Counted from the first letter of the stretch, positions 8,701 to 18,564 are shown. The stretch: DNA of 64,000 nt from Bacillus_BE sp042263505 (GCF_042263505.1 NZ_JBHKFI010000004.1:62001-126000), one strand, 5' to 3'. Program-made: numbers and translations. Notes: generated by a model from the sequence alone, not told the origin.

Positions 8701-8743
8701 AGAAAGCATCCTGATCAATTAGATATATGATAATCTTGTTAGC

Positions 8744-8772
8744 GTGATATTTCACGACCTCTTAACTATAAT
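8744..8772 (+). promoter_or_regulatory. Possible sigma-A promoter for yloC-remA-gmk-rpoZ
   Basis: GTGATA (8744-8749) and TATAAT (8767-8772) are separated by 17 nt. The -10 is a consensus match and the -35 matches 4 of 6. It lies between repeat copy 1 and yloC, about 36 nt upstream of the start. Confidence 0.45.
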
Positions 8773-8807
8773 GATATAGAAGATAAATTGAATGGATGTG
8801 TTATAAA

Positions 8808-9683
8808 TTGGTTTTAAGTATGACAGGATTTGGAAGAAGCAAAAAAGAATCTCAAAGCTATTCAGTAACTGTAGAAATCAGATCTGTAAACCATCGTTTT
8901 TCTGAATTTGTGATTCGTATGCCAAGACAATTATTGAAAATTGAAGATAAATTGAAAAAGAAAATGGCTGAACAAATTAAACGGGGACGTGTGGAGGTAT
9001 TTGTTACGATTGAGGGATCTGGAGCCTTTCATCGCAGCATTCAAGTAGATTGGGATTTATTAGACCAATATTATCAATACATAGAACAAATTCAGCAAAG
9101 ATATCAGCTAAATGATTTTATTTCACTAAGTAATCTTTTAAATAGAGAAGAATTCGTTTCTATTGAAGAAGAAAGTGACAGAAACGAAGAATTAGAGCAA
9201 TTAGTGACAAGTGCCGTTGAGGAAGCAGTTGAACAGGTAATTGAGATGCGGAAAATTGAAGGAGAGGCATTAAAAAGAGATTTAGAAGCTCAGTTGCAAA
9301 GGCTAGGAACGATTGTTTTCAAGGTTAGTGAATTTGCACCAACTGTCGTGCAACAATATCAGGAAAGGTTGGAAAAGAAGTTTCAGGAATTTTTTCAAGG
9401 GGAAATTGACCAGAATCGTATCTTAACCGAAGTTGGAATTTTTGCTGATAAGGCAGATATTAATGAGGAACTGAAGAGATTGGAAAGCCATCTACAACAA
9501 TTTCAGCAAACGCTAAAAGAACAAGAACCTGTCGGGAGAAAGCTAGATTTTTTAGTACAAGAAATGAATCGGGAAGTGAACACGATTGGTGCAAAGGCTA
9601 ATCATTCAAGCATTGCCCAACAGGTAGTTGAAATGAAAAGTTTATTAGAAAAGATGAAGGAACAGGTGCAGAATATCGAATAA
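8808..9683 (+). CDS. yloC: YicC/YloC family endoribonuclease
   Basis: The 291-residue product has the YicC-like N-terminal domain (MTGFGRSKKE, EIRSVNHRFSE) and the C-terminal DUF1732 region, with GRKLDFLVQEMNREVNTIGAK near the end. Members of the family are described as endoribonucleases. I chose the TTG at 8808 (reads MVLSMTGFG) because GGATGTG lies 7 nt upstream and family members start at this point. An ATG at 8796 would add four residues and overlap that RBS. It heads the yloC-remA-gmk-rpoZ cluster. Confidence 0.9.
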   Translation: MVLSMTGFGRSKKESQSYSVTVEIRSVNHRFSEFVIRMPRQLLKIEDKLKKKMAEQIKRGRVEVFVTIEGSGAFHRSIQVDWDLLDQYYQYIEQIQQRYQLNDFISLSNLLNREEFVSIEEESDRNEELEQLVTSAVEEAVEQVIEMRKIEGEALKRDLEAQLQRLGTIVFKVSEFAPTVVQQYQERLEKKFQEFFQGEIDQNRILTEVGIFADKADINEELKRLESHLQQFQQTLKEQEPVGRKLDFLVQEMNREVNTIGAKANHSSIAQQVVEMKSLLEKMKEQVQNIE

Positions 9684-9743
9684 TGATGTTTAGAAAATAT
9701 ATGGCAAGGTCAAAATAATTAACTGATGATTGGAGTAACACGG

Positions 9744-10007
9744 ATGTCAATTAAATTGATAAATATTGGCTTTGGCAATATTGTCTCTGCGAATAGAATT
9801 ATTTCTATTGTTAGTCCAGAGTCAGCGCCGATTAAAAGAATTATTCAAGAGGCTAGAGAACAAGGATCACTAATAGATGCAACATATGGAAGAAGAACGA
9901 GAGCTGTCATTATCATGGATAGTGATCATGTTATTTTATCAGCAGTTCAACCTGAGACGGTAGCTTCCCGTTTGAATGATCGTGATGAAATTAGTGAAGA
10001 AGGGTAG
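9744..10007 (+). CDS. remA: Biofilm matrix regulator RemA (DUF370)
   Basis: The 87-residue product starts MSIKLINIGFGNIVSANR and carries the RRTRAVIIMDSDHVILSA core typical of RemA. In B. subtilis RemA is a DNA-binding activator of matrix operons and osmoprotection genes and forms ring-shaped oligomers. I chose ATG 9744, with GGAG 9-12 nt upstream, because homologues begin M-x-IKxINIGFGN; an upstream ATG at 9726 adds six unsupported residues. Its position between yloC and gmk is conserved in Bacilli. Confidence 0.94.
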   Translation: MSIKLINIGFGNIVSANRIISIVSPESAPIKRIIQEAREQGSLIDATYGRRTRAVIIMDSDHVILSAVQPETVASRLNDRDEISEEG

Positions 10008-10014
10008 GAATATA

Positions 10015-10632
10015 ATGATTAATGAGAGTGGTTTATTAATTGTTCTTTCGGGACCATCAGGAGTTGGTAAAGGGACCGTCAGAAAAGCCATCTTTTCTCA
10101 ACCTGATCTCGATTTTGAATACTCTATCTCGATGACAACAAGATCTCCTAGAGAGGGAGAGGTTGATGGTGTGGATTACTTTTTTAAATCGAGAGAGAAA
10201 TTCGAAAGTTTAATTGAGCAGGGGAAATTACTTGAATATGCCGAATTTGTTGGCAATTATTATGGAACTCCTGTTGATTATGTTCGGGAAACATTAGATA
10301 ATGGTAAGGATGTTTTTTTAGAGATTGAAGTAGAAGGTGCGAAACAAGTTAGAGAGAAGTTTCCTGATGGACTATTTATCTTTTTGGCGCCTCCTAGCCT
10401 TTCTGAATTAAAAAATCGCATTGTAACAAGAGGGACTGAATCAGAAGAGGTTATTAATAATCGCTTAAATGTGGCGAAAGAAGAAATTGACATGATGCAT
10501 TTATATGATTATGTGGTTGAAAACGACCAGGTCGAGCATGCTTGTGAGAAAATCAAAGCGATTGTAGTAGCTGAGCATTGCCGTAGAGAAAGAGTAGAAC
10601 CAAGGTATAAAAGAATTTTGGAGGTTGAATAA
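10015..10632 (+). CDS. gmk: Guanylate kinase
   Basis: This 205-residue P-loop kinase phosphorylates GMP to GDP with ATP. The P-loop GPSGVGKGT is at residues 13-21, and the GMP-binding region (SISMTTRSPREGEVDGVDYFF) and lid follow. ATG 10015 is preceded by AGGGTAGGAA, the last bases of remA. A longer in-frame start at 9976 would overlap remA and is not conserved. rpoZ follows after 2 nt. Confidence 0.97.
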   Translation: MINESGLLIVLSGPSGVGKGTVRKAIFSQPDLDFEYSISMTTRSPREGEVDGVDYFFKSREKFESLIEQGKLLEYAEFVGNYYGTPVDYVRETLDNGKDVFLEIEVEGAKQVREKFPDGLFIFLAPPSLSELKNRIVTRGTESEEVINNRLNVAKEEIDMMHLYDYVVENDQVEHACEKIKAIVVAEHCRRERVEPRYKRILEVE

Positions 10633-10634
10633 TT

Positions 10635-10835
10635 ATGTTATATCCGTCTATTGATTCCTTATTAACAAAAATTGATTCAAAATATTCATTAGTATCTGTA
10701 GCAGCAAAGCGTGCGAGACTGCTTCGCCAAAATGCGACTCCATTGCTTGATAAATATGTGTCACATAAAGCAGTTGGTAAAGCACTGGAAGAAATTCATG
10801 CGAATAAATTGACATATAAAATAACTCAAGATTAA
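10635..10835 (+). CDS. rpoZ: RNA polymerase omega subunit
   Basis: The 66-residue product reads MLYPSIDSLLTKIDSKYSLV and contains the conserved VAAKRARLLRQ segment. Omega clamps the beta-prime subunit during RNA polymerase assembly. The start is 2 nt after gmk, whose end supplies the RBS (GGAGGTTGAATA). The length fits Bacillus omega. Confidence 0.95.
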   Translation: MLYPSIDSLLTKIDSKYSLVSVAAKRARLLRQNATPLLDKYVSHKAVGKALEEIHANKLTYKITQD

Positions 10836-10860
10836 TGAAGTGAAAAAAATGATGACAAAA

Positions 10861-10934
10861 TGAAGGGTCTCTCTCTAATATGGCGCACAATAAAAAGTGT
10901 GAATGGATTGGAGAAATAGACCCTTTATTTTTTT
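10861..10934 (+). terminator. Terminator after rpoZ
   Basis: AAGGGTCT (10863-10870) pairs with AGACCCTT (10918-10925). Imperfect inner pairing (CTCTAAT with ATTGGAG) extends the stem, and a T-rich tract follows. The loop is longer than usual. Confidence 0.7.
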
Positions 10935-11010
10935 GACCATAAGAATAAATTAATGAAAAAAATCGTCATTTCCTGCATAATGAAAAGAAGGATTAGAAAA
11001 GAGGAAGTGC

Positions 11011-12231
11011 ATGAAAATGTTGAACGGAAAAAAGATTTTATTATGTGTAACGGGCGGAATTGCCGTATTTAAGGCAGCTGCGTTAACAAGTAAATTAACC
11101 CAAAAAGGTGCAGAAGTAAAGGTGATCTTAAGTGAGTCCGCTGCTAAATTTGTGACTCCTCTAACCTTTCAAGTTCTATCTAAAAACGATGTTTATACTG
11201 ATACATTTGATGAAAAAAATTCAAAGGTTGTAGCTCATATTGATTTAGCTGATTGGGCAGATCTTGTACTTATTGCTCCAGCTACAGCTAATGTCATTGG
11301 AAAGCTGGCTAATGGAATTGCTGATAACATGCTTTCTACGACATGCTTGGCAGTAACAGCACCTGTATATATAGCCCCTGCAATGAATGTGCATATGTAT
11401 GCTCACCCTGCAGTGCAAAAAAACCTTCAAACATTAGCGAATTACGGATATCGTTTCATCGAGCCAGGAGAAGGCTATTTAGCATGTGGCTATGTCGGAA
11501 AAGGAAGATTAGAAGAACCGGAGACCATCGTTGATATTCTCGAATTTGAAACTTCAGCGGAAAAGCCTTTTAAAGGGAAAAAAGTAGTCATTACTGCTGG
11601 TCCAACGAGGGAAAAAATCGATTCTGTTCGTTTTCTTTCCAATCATTCAACGGGAAAAATGGGTTATGCCATTGCCGAGGCAGCTCGCGACTTCGGAGCA
11701 GAGGTGGTCTTAATATCAGGTCCCGTCTCTCTTTCGGCACCAACTGGAGTGGGAATGATTCAAATTGAAAGTGCTGAAGAAATGTATCAAGCTGTTTTAC
11801 ATGAATTTGAGGGAGCTGATTTAGTCATTAAATCAGCTGCTGTAGCTGATTATCGTCCAAAAACGGCCTATGATTACAAGGTGAAGAAACTACCAGGGGA
11901 ACAATTATTAGAACTTGAAAGAACAAAGGATATTTTATTCGAGCTAGGCAAAATAAAAACAAGCCAAGTCTTGGTGGGCTTTGCAGCAGAAACAGATCAT
12001 CTTGAAGAGTATGCCAAAGGGAAGCTGGAACGGAAAAATGCAGATATGATTGTCGCCAATAATGTGAAATCAGAAGGAGCCGGCTTTGGAACCGATACAA
12101 ATATTGTGACGATTTTTAAACGAAATGGTGATCCTATCGAGCTTCCTCTTTTAGCCAAAAAAGATGTGGCACAACGTATTCTCAAAGAAGCACTCACCTT
12201 TTTTAAGGATGATCTGAATGAAAATTGTTAG
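11011..12231 (+). CDS. coaBC: Bifunctional phosphopantothenoylcysteine decarboxylase / phosphopantothenate-cysteine ligase
   Basis: The 406-residue protein carries out two steps of coenzyme A synthesis. The N-terminal flavoprotein (CoaC) half has the catalytic His H76 (VVAHIDLADWAD), PAMN at 123-126 and the reactive-lid Cys C159 (YLACGYVGKGRL). The C-terminal half is the CTP-dependent CoaB ligase (VVITAGPTREKID; VKSAAVADYRP-like segment). ATG 11011 and ATG 11017 are both possible after GAGGAAGTG; the second has the better RBS spacing. The end overlaps priA by 14 nt. Confidence 0.95.
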   Translation: MKMLNGKKILLCVTGGIAVFKAAALTSKLTQKGAEVKVILSESAAKFVTPLTFQVLSKNDVYTDTFDEKNSKVVAHIDLADWADLVLIAPATANVIGKLANGIADNMLSTTCLAVTAPVYIAPAMNVHMYAHPAVQKNLQTLANYGYRFIEPGEGYLACGYVGKGRLEEPETIVDILEFETSAEKPFKGKKVVITAGPTREKIDSVRFLSNHSTGKMGYAIAEAARDFGAEVVLISGPVSLSAPTGVGMIQIESAEEMYQAVLHEFEGADLVIKSAAVADYRPKTAYDYKVKKLPGEQLLELERTKDILFELGKIKTSQVLVGFAAETDHLEEYAKGKLERKNADMIVANNVKSEGAGFGTDTNIVTIFKRNGDPIELPLLAKKDVAQRILKEALTFFKDDLNENC

Positions 12232-14632
12232 TATTATTGTGGATGTTCCGGCGAAACAAACGGATCGTGCATTTGATTATTTTATTCCGGATGAATATGA
12301 AGAGATTATTAAACCTGGAATGCGCGTCATTGTCCCTTTTGGACCAAGAAAAGTACAAGGATTTGTCGTCGCTATTCAAGAGGAGTCAGATTTTCCGCAA
12401 CTTAAGGAAATCATTGAACCGATGGATATAGAGCCAGCTCTTACAAATGAACTCTTATTGCTTGGAGACTGGCTAACTGATAATACCCTATGTTATAAAA
12501 TCTCTGCCTTTCAAGCGATGTTGCCTGCTGCATTAAAGGCAAAATATCAGAAAAAAGTTCAAGTGGTGGATGGCTCCTTATTTCAAAAGGCATCTGAAAA
12601 AATCCAAGCGTTATTTCAGGGAGTTTCTACACTTAATTGGGAAGAAGTCAAAAACAGCGGACTTCTGTCTGCCGTGCAAAAGGAAGTAGCAACTGGATCT
12701 ATGGAAGTCATCTATGAAGTGAAAGGGAAAATCAATAAGAAAAAAAAGAAATATGTTTTTCCAAATGGGACAACCTCAGAGCTCCAGATGAAAAAAAATC
12801 AACTTTCCACCCGAGCGATAAAGCAGAAGGAAGTTGTTGATTATTTTATTGAATATCCGCATCCGGTAGAACATCGTTTTATTCTTTCTGAATTAGGGAT
12901 TTCTAGTGCCATTATTAAAGGCTTAGTTGAAAAAGGGATCCTACAGGAAAAGGAAATGGAGGTTTATCGGGATCCGTATCAAGACCGAATTTTTGAGAAA
13001 ACGGAACCTCTTACACTTACAAAGGAACAAGATGAAGCCATCACTCCGATCTTAGGGGCGATTGAGAAAGAAATGCATCAAGTTTTCCTTTTATTTGGTG
13101 TGACAGGAAGCGGGAAGACCGAGATCTATTTACAATCCATTCAAGAAGTCTTAAATAAGGGGAAAGAGGCCATTGTTCTTGTTCCGGAAATCTCATTAAC
13201 TCCTCAGATGGTGAAAAGATTTAAAGGAAGATTTGGCAATGAAGTGGCGGTTCTTCATAGCGGCCTTTCTGTCGGTGAAAAATATGATGAATGGAGAAAG
13301 ATCCACCGAAAAGAAGTTCGGGTTGTCGTTGGTGCAAGATCTGCTATATTTGCTCCCTTTGAAAATTTAGGAATCATCATTATCGATGAGGAGCATGAAA
13401 GCAGCTATAAGCAGGAAGAGAATCCAAGATATCATGCAAGGGATGTTGCAATCGAAAGAGGAATCTATCATCATTGTCCTGTTATTTTAGGAAGTGCGAC
13501 ACCTTCTCTTGAAACATTTGCAAGGGCACAAAAAAAAGTATATCAGCTTTTAACCTTACCAAAGCGGATGAATAATCAGGCTTTACCTACCGTTAATATC
13601 GTTGATATGCGTGAAGAATTGAGAGATGGCAATCGTTCGATGTTTTCTAAAATTCTATTTGAAAAGCTACAAGATCGTTTAGAAAAACAGCAACAAACCG
13701 TTCTGCTTCTAAATAAGAGAGGACATTCTTCTTTTGTTATGTGTCGAGATTGTGGTTATGTTTTAAATTGTCCTCATTGCGATATCTCCCTCACCTACCA
13801 TCGGTTTCAATCACAAATGAAATGCCATTATTGCGGCTACGAAACTTTTGTTCCTACTCGTTGTCCAGAGTGTAATAGTGAGCATATCCGTTATTTTGGA
13901 ACAGGAACACAAAAGGTGGAGGAAGAGCTTGGAAAGGTATTGCCTGAGGCAAGGGTGATCCGTATGGATGTAGACACCACCAGCCGAAAAGGCGCACATG
14001 AACGATTATTAACAGATTTTGCGGAAGGAAAAGCGGATATTCTATTAGGAACACAAATGATTGCCAAAGGATTGGATTTTCCCAATATCACTCTCGTTGG
14101 GGTCTTAACTGCGGATACCATGCTTCATTTACCGGATTTCCGATCCTCTGAAAAAACCTTTCAGCTGCTCACTCAAGTCAGTGGACGGGCAGGTCGTCAT
14201 AAATTGAAAGGCGAAGTGGTCATACAAACATATTCTCCTGAGCATTATAGCGTTGTGCTATCGGGAAAACAGGATTTTGAACAGTTTTATCAGCATGAGA
14301 TGATTGAAAGGAAATTGCGAGCATACCCGCCTTTTTATTTTCTATCATTAATTACCGTTCAGCATGAAAATTTAATGAAGGTTGTATCAGTTACGGAAAA
14401 TATAACAAAATACGTTGAGTCCAAACTATCAAATGAAGCGATTATTTTAGGCCCTGTTGCTTCTCCTATTCCTCGGATAAACGATAGATATCGCTATCAA
14501 TGTTTGATAAAATACAAACGGGAACCGAAGCTTGGGATTTGTTTGAAAGCAATCTTAGACCAATATCAACAGGAAATAAGTTCAAATGGATTGCAAATAT
14601 CGATTGATTTAAATCCTAATATTATGATGTAA
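12218..14632 (+). CDS. priA: Primosomal replication-restart helicase PriA
   Basis: This 804-residue SF2 helicase reloads the replisome at collapsed forks. The N-terminal 3'-end-binding domain starts MKIVSIIVDVPAKQTDRAFD. Walker A GVTGSGKTE is at 294-302 and the DEEH box at 390-393. A cysteine-rich zinc insertion occupies roughly 508-555 (CRDCGYVLNCPHC, CHYCGY, CPEC), and the helicase C-terminal motifs GTQMIAKGLDFPN and QVSGRAGR follow. It overlaps coaBC by 14 nt, so translation is probably coupled. Confidence 0.97.
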   Translation: MKIVSIIVDVPAKQTDRAFDYFIPDEYEEIIKPGMRVIVPFGPRKVQGFVVAIQEESDFPQLKEIIEPMDIEPALTNELLLLGDWLTDNTLCYKISAFQAMLPAALKAKYQKKVQVVDGSLFQKASEKIQALFQGVSTLNWEEVKNSGLLSAVQKEVATGSMEVIYEVKGKINKKKKKYVFPNGTTSELQMKKNQLSTRAIKQKEVVDYFIEYPHPVEHRFILSELGISSAIIKGLVEKGILQEKEMEVYRDPYQDRIFEKTEPLTLTKEQDEAITPILGAIEKEMHQVFLLFGVTGSGKTEIYLQSIQEVLNKGKEAIVLVPEISLTPQMVKRFKGRFGNEVAVLHSGLSVGEKYDEWRKIHRKEVRVVVGARSAIFAPFENLGIIIIDEEHESSYKQEENPRYHARDVAIERGIYHHCPVILGSATPSLETFARAQKKVYQLLTLPKRMNNQALPTVNIVDMREELRDGNRSMFSKILFEKLQDRLEKQQQTVLLLNKRGHSSFVMCRDCGYVLNCPHCDISLTYHRFQSQMKCHYCGYETFVPTRCPECNSEHIRYFGTGTQKVEEELGKVLPEARVIRMDVDTTSRKGAHERLLTDFAEGKADILLGTQMIAKGLDFPNITLVGVLTADTMLHLPDFRSSEKTFQLLTQVSGRAGRHKLKGEVVIQTYSPEHYSVVLSGKQDFEQFYQHEMIERKLRAYPPFYFLSLITVQHENLMKVVSVTENITKYVESKLSNEAIILGPVASPIPRINDRYRYQCLIKYKREPKLGICLKAILDQYQQEISSNGLQISIDLNPNIMM

Positions 14633-14694
14633 AAAGTTATGAATTTCAACTTTTTGGTTGAAAATAGAATATAGTATTTTTGGAGGAATTGCAT

Positions 14695-15180
14695 TTGACT
14701 GTTAGAACGATAATCTCTTATCCAGCAGAGATTTTGGAGAGAGAATGTGAACTGGTTACGACTTTTGACCGGAAGCTTGGCAAACTATTAGATGATATGT
14801 ACGATACGATGATTGAATATGATGGCGTAGGATTAGCTGCTCCACAAATTGGCTTAGCAAAACAAATCGCTGTAGTGGATATAGATGATGAGATCGGAAC
14901 CATTGAATTAATCAATCCTGAAATTTTAAAAACAAGTGGTGAGCAAACCGATGCCGAAGGATGTTTAAGTTTTCCAGGTATATATGGAGAGGTAACACGC
15001 CCTAATTATGTTAAGGTAAAGGCCAAGGATCGAAAAGGGAGAACCTTTATTTTTGAGGCGGAAGGATTTTTGGCCCGCGCTGTTCAACACGAGATTGATC
15101 ACCTTCATGGGATATTATTTACGACAAAGGTTTCAAAATATGTAGAAGCAGAGGAATTAGAAGGGGGAGAAGAAGCGTGA
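14695..15180 (+). CDS. def: Peptide deformylase
   Basis: The 161-residue metalloenzyme removes the formyl group from nascent proteins. All three motifs are present: GVGLAAPQ (44-51), EGCLS (88-92, metal Cys C90) and QHEIDH (131-136). I chose TTG 14695 because GGAGG sits 8 nt upstream. An in-frame TTG at 14680 lies in that RBS and is less likely. It precedes fmt, which adds the formyl group to initiator tRNA, and overlaps it by 4 nt. Confidence 0.96.
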   Translation: MTVRTIISYPAEILERECELVTTFDRKLGKLLDDMYDTMIEYDGVGLAAPQIGLAKQIAVVDIDDEIGTIELINPEILKTSGEQTDAEGCLSFPGIYGEVTRPNYVKVKAKDRKGRTFIFEAEGFLARAVQHEIDHLHGILFTTKVSKYVEAEELEGGEEA

Positions 15181-16139
15181 CAAAGATTATCTTTATGGGA
15201 ACACCTGATTTTTCCGTCCCTATTTTAAGAAATGTGATTGCAGAAGGTTATGAAGTGATTGCCGTTGTAACACAACCGGATCGGCCGGTGGGAAGGAAGA
15301 AGGTTTTAACCCCTCCTCCTATAAAAGTAGAGGCAGAAAAGCATGGAATTCCTGTTTATCAGCCAGAAAAGCTTCGTCAAAAAGAGGAGTTAAGTAAAAT
15401 CTTAGCTTTAAATCCTGATCTTGTTATTACGGCTGCCTTTGGACAAATCCTTCCTAAGGAATTGTTAGAGGCACCTAAATACGGTTGTATTAACGTCCAT
15501 GCATCCCTTTTGCCAGAATTGCGCGGAGGGGCTCCTATCCACTATGCAATCCTTCAGGGGAAGAAAAAAACGGGAATAACGATTATGTATATGGCTGAAA
15601 AACTTGATGCCGGAGATATATTAACGCAAGCAGAGGTTGAAATCGACGAAAAAGATACTGTTGGCTCCTTGCATGATAAGCTTAGCTTGGCAGGAACGAA
15701 GCTCTTATCTGATACGCTTCCAAAATTATTGGCAGGAAATATTACCTCCATCAAGCAAAATGATGAAGAAGCCACTTTTGCTTCCAATATTAAAAGAGAG
15801 CAGGAGAAAATTAATTGGTCGAAATCAGGAGAGGATATTTATAATCACGTCCGCGGATTGAATCCGTGGCCTGTTGCCTATACCACCTTCCAGCAATCCG
15901 TTTTGAAAATTTGGTGGACAGAAAAAATTCCTGCGACGAAAAAGGCTGAACCGGGTACGATCATGGCAATCGAAAAAGATGGGATGATCATCGCAACTGG
16001 AAATGATACAGCTATTAAAATTCTGGAACTTCAACCTTCTGGAAAAAAGAAAATGGCAGCAGAACAATATTTAAGAGGTGCAGGTTCACACGTTGCCATT
16101 GGAGATAGGTTAGGAGCAGAAGATGAAGACAGCAAATAA
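15177..16139 (+). CDS. fmt: Methionyl-tRNA formyltransferase
   Basis: This 320-residue enzyme formylates Met-tRNA(fMet) using 10-formyl-tetrahydrofolate. The catalytic triad is visible as N106, H108 (INVHASLLPELRGGAPI) and D144 (EKLDAGDI). The C-terminal tRNA-binding domain follows. It starts with GTG 15177, overlapping the def stop (GTGA); GGGGGAGAAG is the RBS. It overlaps rsmB by 17 nt. Confidence 0.96.
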   Translation: MTKIIFMGTPDFSVPILRNVIAEGYEVIAVVTQPDRPVGRKKVLTPPPIKVEAEKHGIPVYQPEKLRQKEELSKILALNPDLVITAAFGQILPKELLEAPKYGCINVHASLLPELRGGAPIHYAILQGKKKTGITIMYMAEKLDAGDILTQAEVEIDEKDTVGSLHDKLSLAGTKLLSDTLPKLLAGNITSIKQNDEEATFASNIKREQEKINWSKSGEDIYNHVRGLNPWPVAYTTFQQSVLKIWWTEKIPATKKAEPGTIMAIEKDGMIIATGNDTAIKILELQPSGKKKMAAEQYLRGAGSHVAIGDRLGAEDEDSK

Positions 16140-17472
16140 AAATGTTCGTGTTTCGGCCTTAGAGGCTCTTGAAACCATCGAGAAAAATCAAGCTTATAGC
16201 AACATATTATTAAATCATACGATTAAGAAAAATGAGATTACCAAGAAGGACGTTGGCTTATTAACTGAATTAATCTACGGCTCCCTTCAAAGGAAAATGA
16301 CTTTGGACTTCTACCTTGCTCCGTTTATCAAAAATAAAAAGAAAATGGAAAACTGGGTGTTACAATTATTGCGTTTAACGCTCTATCAAATGGTATATTT
16401 AGATAAGATTCCAGATCGGGCCGCTATTTATGAAGCAGTTGAAATTGCCAAAGGACGGGGACATAAAGGAATATCTGGTCTTGTCAATGGCGTTCTTAGA
16501 AGTATCCAGAGAGAAGGATTGCCAAGTTTTGAAACGATCAGCGATCCAATTGAGCGATTATCGATTGAGACAAGTCATCCAGTATGGCTTGTCAAAAGAT
16601 GGGTGAAGCAACTGGGGCTTGAGAAAACAAAGGCAATGTGTGAAACCAATTTGATAGCTCCTTTGCAAACTGCAAGAGTTAATCTGACAAAAACAAGCAA
16701 AGAAAACTGTATTCAGCTTTTACAAGAGGAAGGATTCCAAGTGGAAGAAAGCACCATCATCCCAGTGGCCATTAAATGTCTAAAGGGAAACTTGGCTCAT
16801 TCTTCCGCATTTAAGGAAGGTCTGTTAACAATCCAAGATGAGAGTTCGATGCTTGTCAGCTATGCTTTAAACCTGGAAAAAGGAAATAGGGTGTTAGATG
16901 CTTGTGCTGCACCAGGGGGGAAATCAACTCATATTGCTGAAAAGCTCTCACATACTGGTCAAGTTATTTCACTTGATCTTCATGATCATAAAGTAAAGCT
17001 TATTTCAGAAAATGCGGACAGACTTGGCCTTTCCAATATTGATGTTAAATCACTTGATGCAAGAAAGGTTCAGGAATATTTTCAGAAGGAAGAATTTGAC
17101 CGGATTTTGGTAGATGCTCCTTGTTCAGGGTTAGGTGTCATGAGAAGAAAGCCAGATATGAAATATACGAAAAAAGAACAAGATGTTAAACAATTGCATT
17201 CTGTGCAATTAAATATTTTACAAGCAGTCGCGCCGCTCATGAAAAAGGGGGGCATTCTTGTCTATAGTACATGCACAGTGGATAAAGAAGAAAACCAAGG
17301 TGTTATTGACTCCTTTTTAGCAGAAAATCCTGACTTTTATGGAGATGAAACTTTAAAAGAAAGAATGCCAAAAGCCATCCAAGCATTAGTTGATGGATTT
17401 GATTTGCAAGTCTTACCGCAGGATTTTGGATCAGATGGTTTTTATATAGCTTGTTTAAGAAAGAAGGGTTAA
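16123..17472 (+). CDS. rsmB: 16S rRNA (cytosine-967-C5)-methyltransferase
   Basis: The 449-residue protein has a NusB-like N-terminal RNA-binding domain and a Rossmann methyltransferase domain with the SAM motif VLDACAAPGGKSTHIAE. The two cysteines of m5C enzymes are C334 (DAPCSGLG) and the nucleophile C384 (STCT). It overlaps fmt by 17 nt and precedes rlmN, another rRNA-modifying gene. Confidence 0.95.
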   Translation: MKTANKNVRVSALEALETIEKNQAYSNILLNHTIKKNEITKKDVGLLTELIYGSLQRKMTLDFYLAPFIKNKKKMENWVLQLLRLTLYQMVYLDKIPDRAAIYEAVEIAKGRGHKGISGLVNGVLRSIQREGLPSFETISDPIERLSIETSHPVWLVKRWVKQLGLEKTKAMCETNLIAPLQTARVNLTKTSKENCIQLLQEEGFQVEESTIIPVAIKCLKGNLAHSSAFKEGLLTIQDESSMLVSYALNLEKGNRVLDACAAPGGKSTHIAEKLSHTGQVISLDLHDHKVKLISENADRLGLSNIDVKSLDARKVQEYFQKEEFDRILVDAPCSGLGVMRRKPDMKYTKKEQDVKQLHSVQLNILQAVAPLMKKGGILVYSTCTVDKEENQGVIDSFLAENPDFYGDETLKERMPKAIQALVDGFDLQVLPQDFGSDGFYIACLRKKG

Positions 17473-17477
17473 TTAAA

Positions 17478-18560
17478 GTGGAACAAACAAAAGAAATGGC
17501 ATCAATAGAAACACAGAAACCATCGATTTATTCCTTGGAATTAGGAGCTTTAAAGGATTGGCTCAAGGAAAAGGGAGAAAAGCCATTCCGTGCTGAACAA
17601 ATATTTGATTGGCTTTATAAAAAACGTGTAACCTCATTTGAGGAGATGTCCAATCTTTCGAAGAATTTACGTGAATTACTTGATGAATCCTACTCCATCA
17701 CTACATTAAAAACATTAATTCAACAAACTTCTTCTGATGGGACAATTAAATTTCTGTTTGAACTTCATGATGGTTTTTCCATTGAGACTGTGTTAATGCG
17801 CCATGAATATGGAAATTCTGTTTGTGTGACGACTCAGGTAGGGTGTCGCATTGGCTGTACTTTTTGTGCCTCTACTTTAGGTGGGTTAAAAAGAAACCTG
17901 CAAGCTGGAGAAATTGTTGCCCAAGTTGTCAAGGTTCAAAAAGCGCTTGATGAAACAGATGAAAGAGTAAGTTCTGTAGTCATTATGGGAATTGGAGAGC
18001 CGTTTGACAATTATGATCAAATGTTGTCCTTTCTTAAGATCATCAATCATGATCAAGGGTTAAATATTGGTGCTCGCCATATCACCGTCTCAACAAGTGG
18101 GATTATTCCGAAGATTTATCAATTTGCAGATGAGAATATGCAAATTAATTTTGCTATTTCATTACATGCACCAAATACGGATATTCGAAGTCGATTAATG
18201 CCGATTAATCGGGCATATAAATTACCTGATTTAATGAAAGCTGTCCATTATTATATTGAGAAAACAGGGCGGCGTGTAAGCTTTGAATATGGATTATTTG
18301 GTGGAGTTAATGATCGAAAGGAGCATGCTGAGGAACTTGCACAATTAATCAAAGGGATAAAATGCCATGTGAACTTAATCCCTGTGAACTACGTCCCTGA
18401 AAGAGACTACGTTCGAACTCCGAGAAATCAAATATTTGAATTTGAAAAAACGCTTAAAGAGCATGGCGTAAACGTAACGATACGCCGCGAGCACGGTCAT
18501 GATATTGATGCAGCATGTGGACAACTTCGTGCAAAGGAGCGAAAAGAGGAGACGAGGTGA
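17478..18560 (+). CDS. rlmN: Dual-specificity 23S rRNA/tRNA adenine-C2 methyltransferase (radical SAM)
   Basis: The roughly 360-residue product has the radical-SAM cluster motif CRIGCTFC (C123, C127, C130), the Cys pair expected for methyl transfer (C116 in VCVTTQ and C347 in DAACGQL) and GIGEPFDN. In the family it methylates A2503 of 23S rRNA and A37 of some tRNAs. I chose GTG 17478, 5 nt after the rsmB stop, with AGAAGGG upstream. The longer in-frame start at 17451 overlaps rsmB. The first 20 residues are poorly conserved, so the start is less certain. Confidence 0.93.
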   Translation: MEQTKEMASIETQKPSIYSLELGALKDWLKEKGEKPFRAEQIFDWLYKKRVTSFEEMSNLSKNLRELLDESYSITTLKTLIQQTSSDGTIKFLFELHDGFSIETVLMRHEYGNSVCVTTQVGCRIGCTFCASTLGGLKRNLQAGEIVAQVVKVQKALDETDERVSSVVIMGIGEPFDNYDQMLSFLKIINHDQGLNIGARHITVSTSGIIPKIYQFADENMQINFAISLHAPNTDIRSRLMPINRAYKLPDLMKAVHYYIEKTGRRVSFEYGLFGGVNDRKEHAEELAQLIKGIKCHVNLIPVNYVPERDYVRTPRNQIFEFEKTLKEHGVNVTIRREHGHDIDAACGQLRAKERKEETR

Positions 18561-18564
18561 TCGT

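Noticed and set aside
8360..8710. Target-site duplications around repeat copies 1, 2 and 4
   Set aside because: Comparing 10 nt on each side of these copies shows no shared direct repeat beyond the element's own TTTAT ends.
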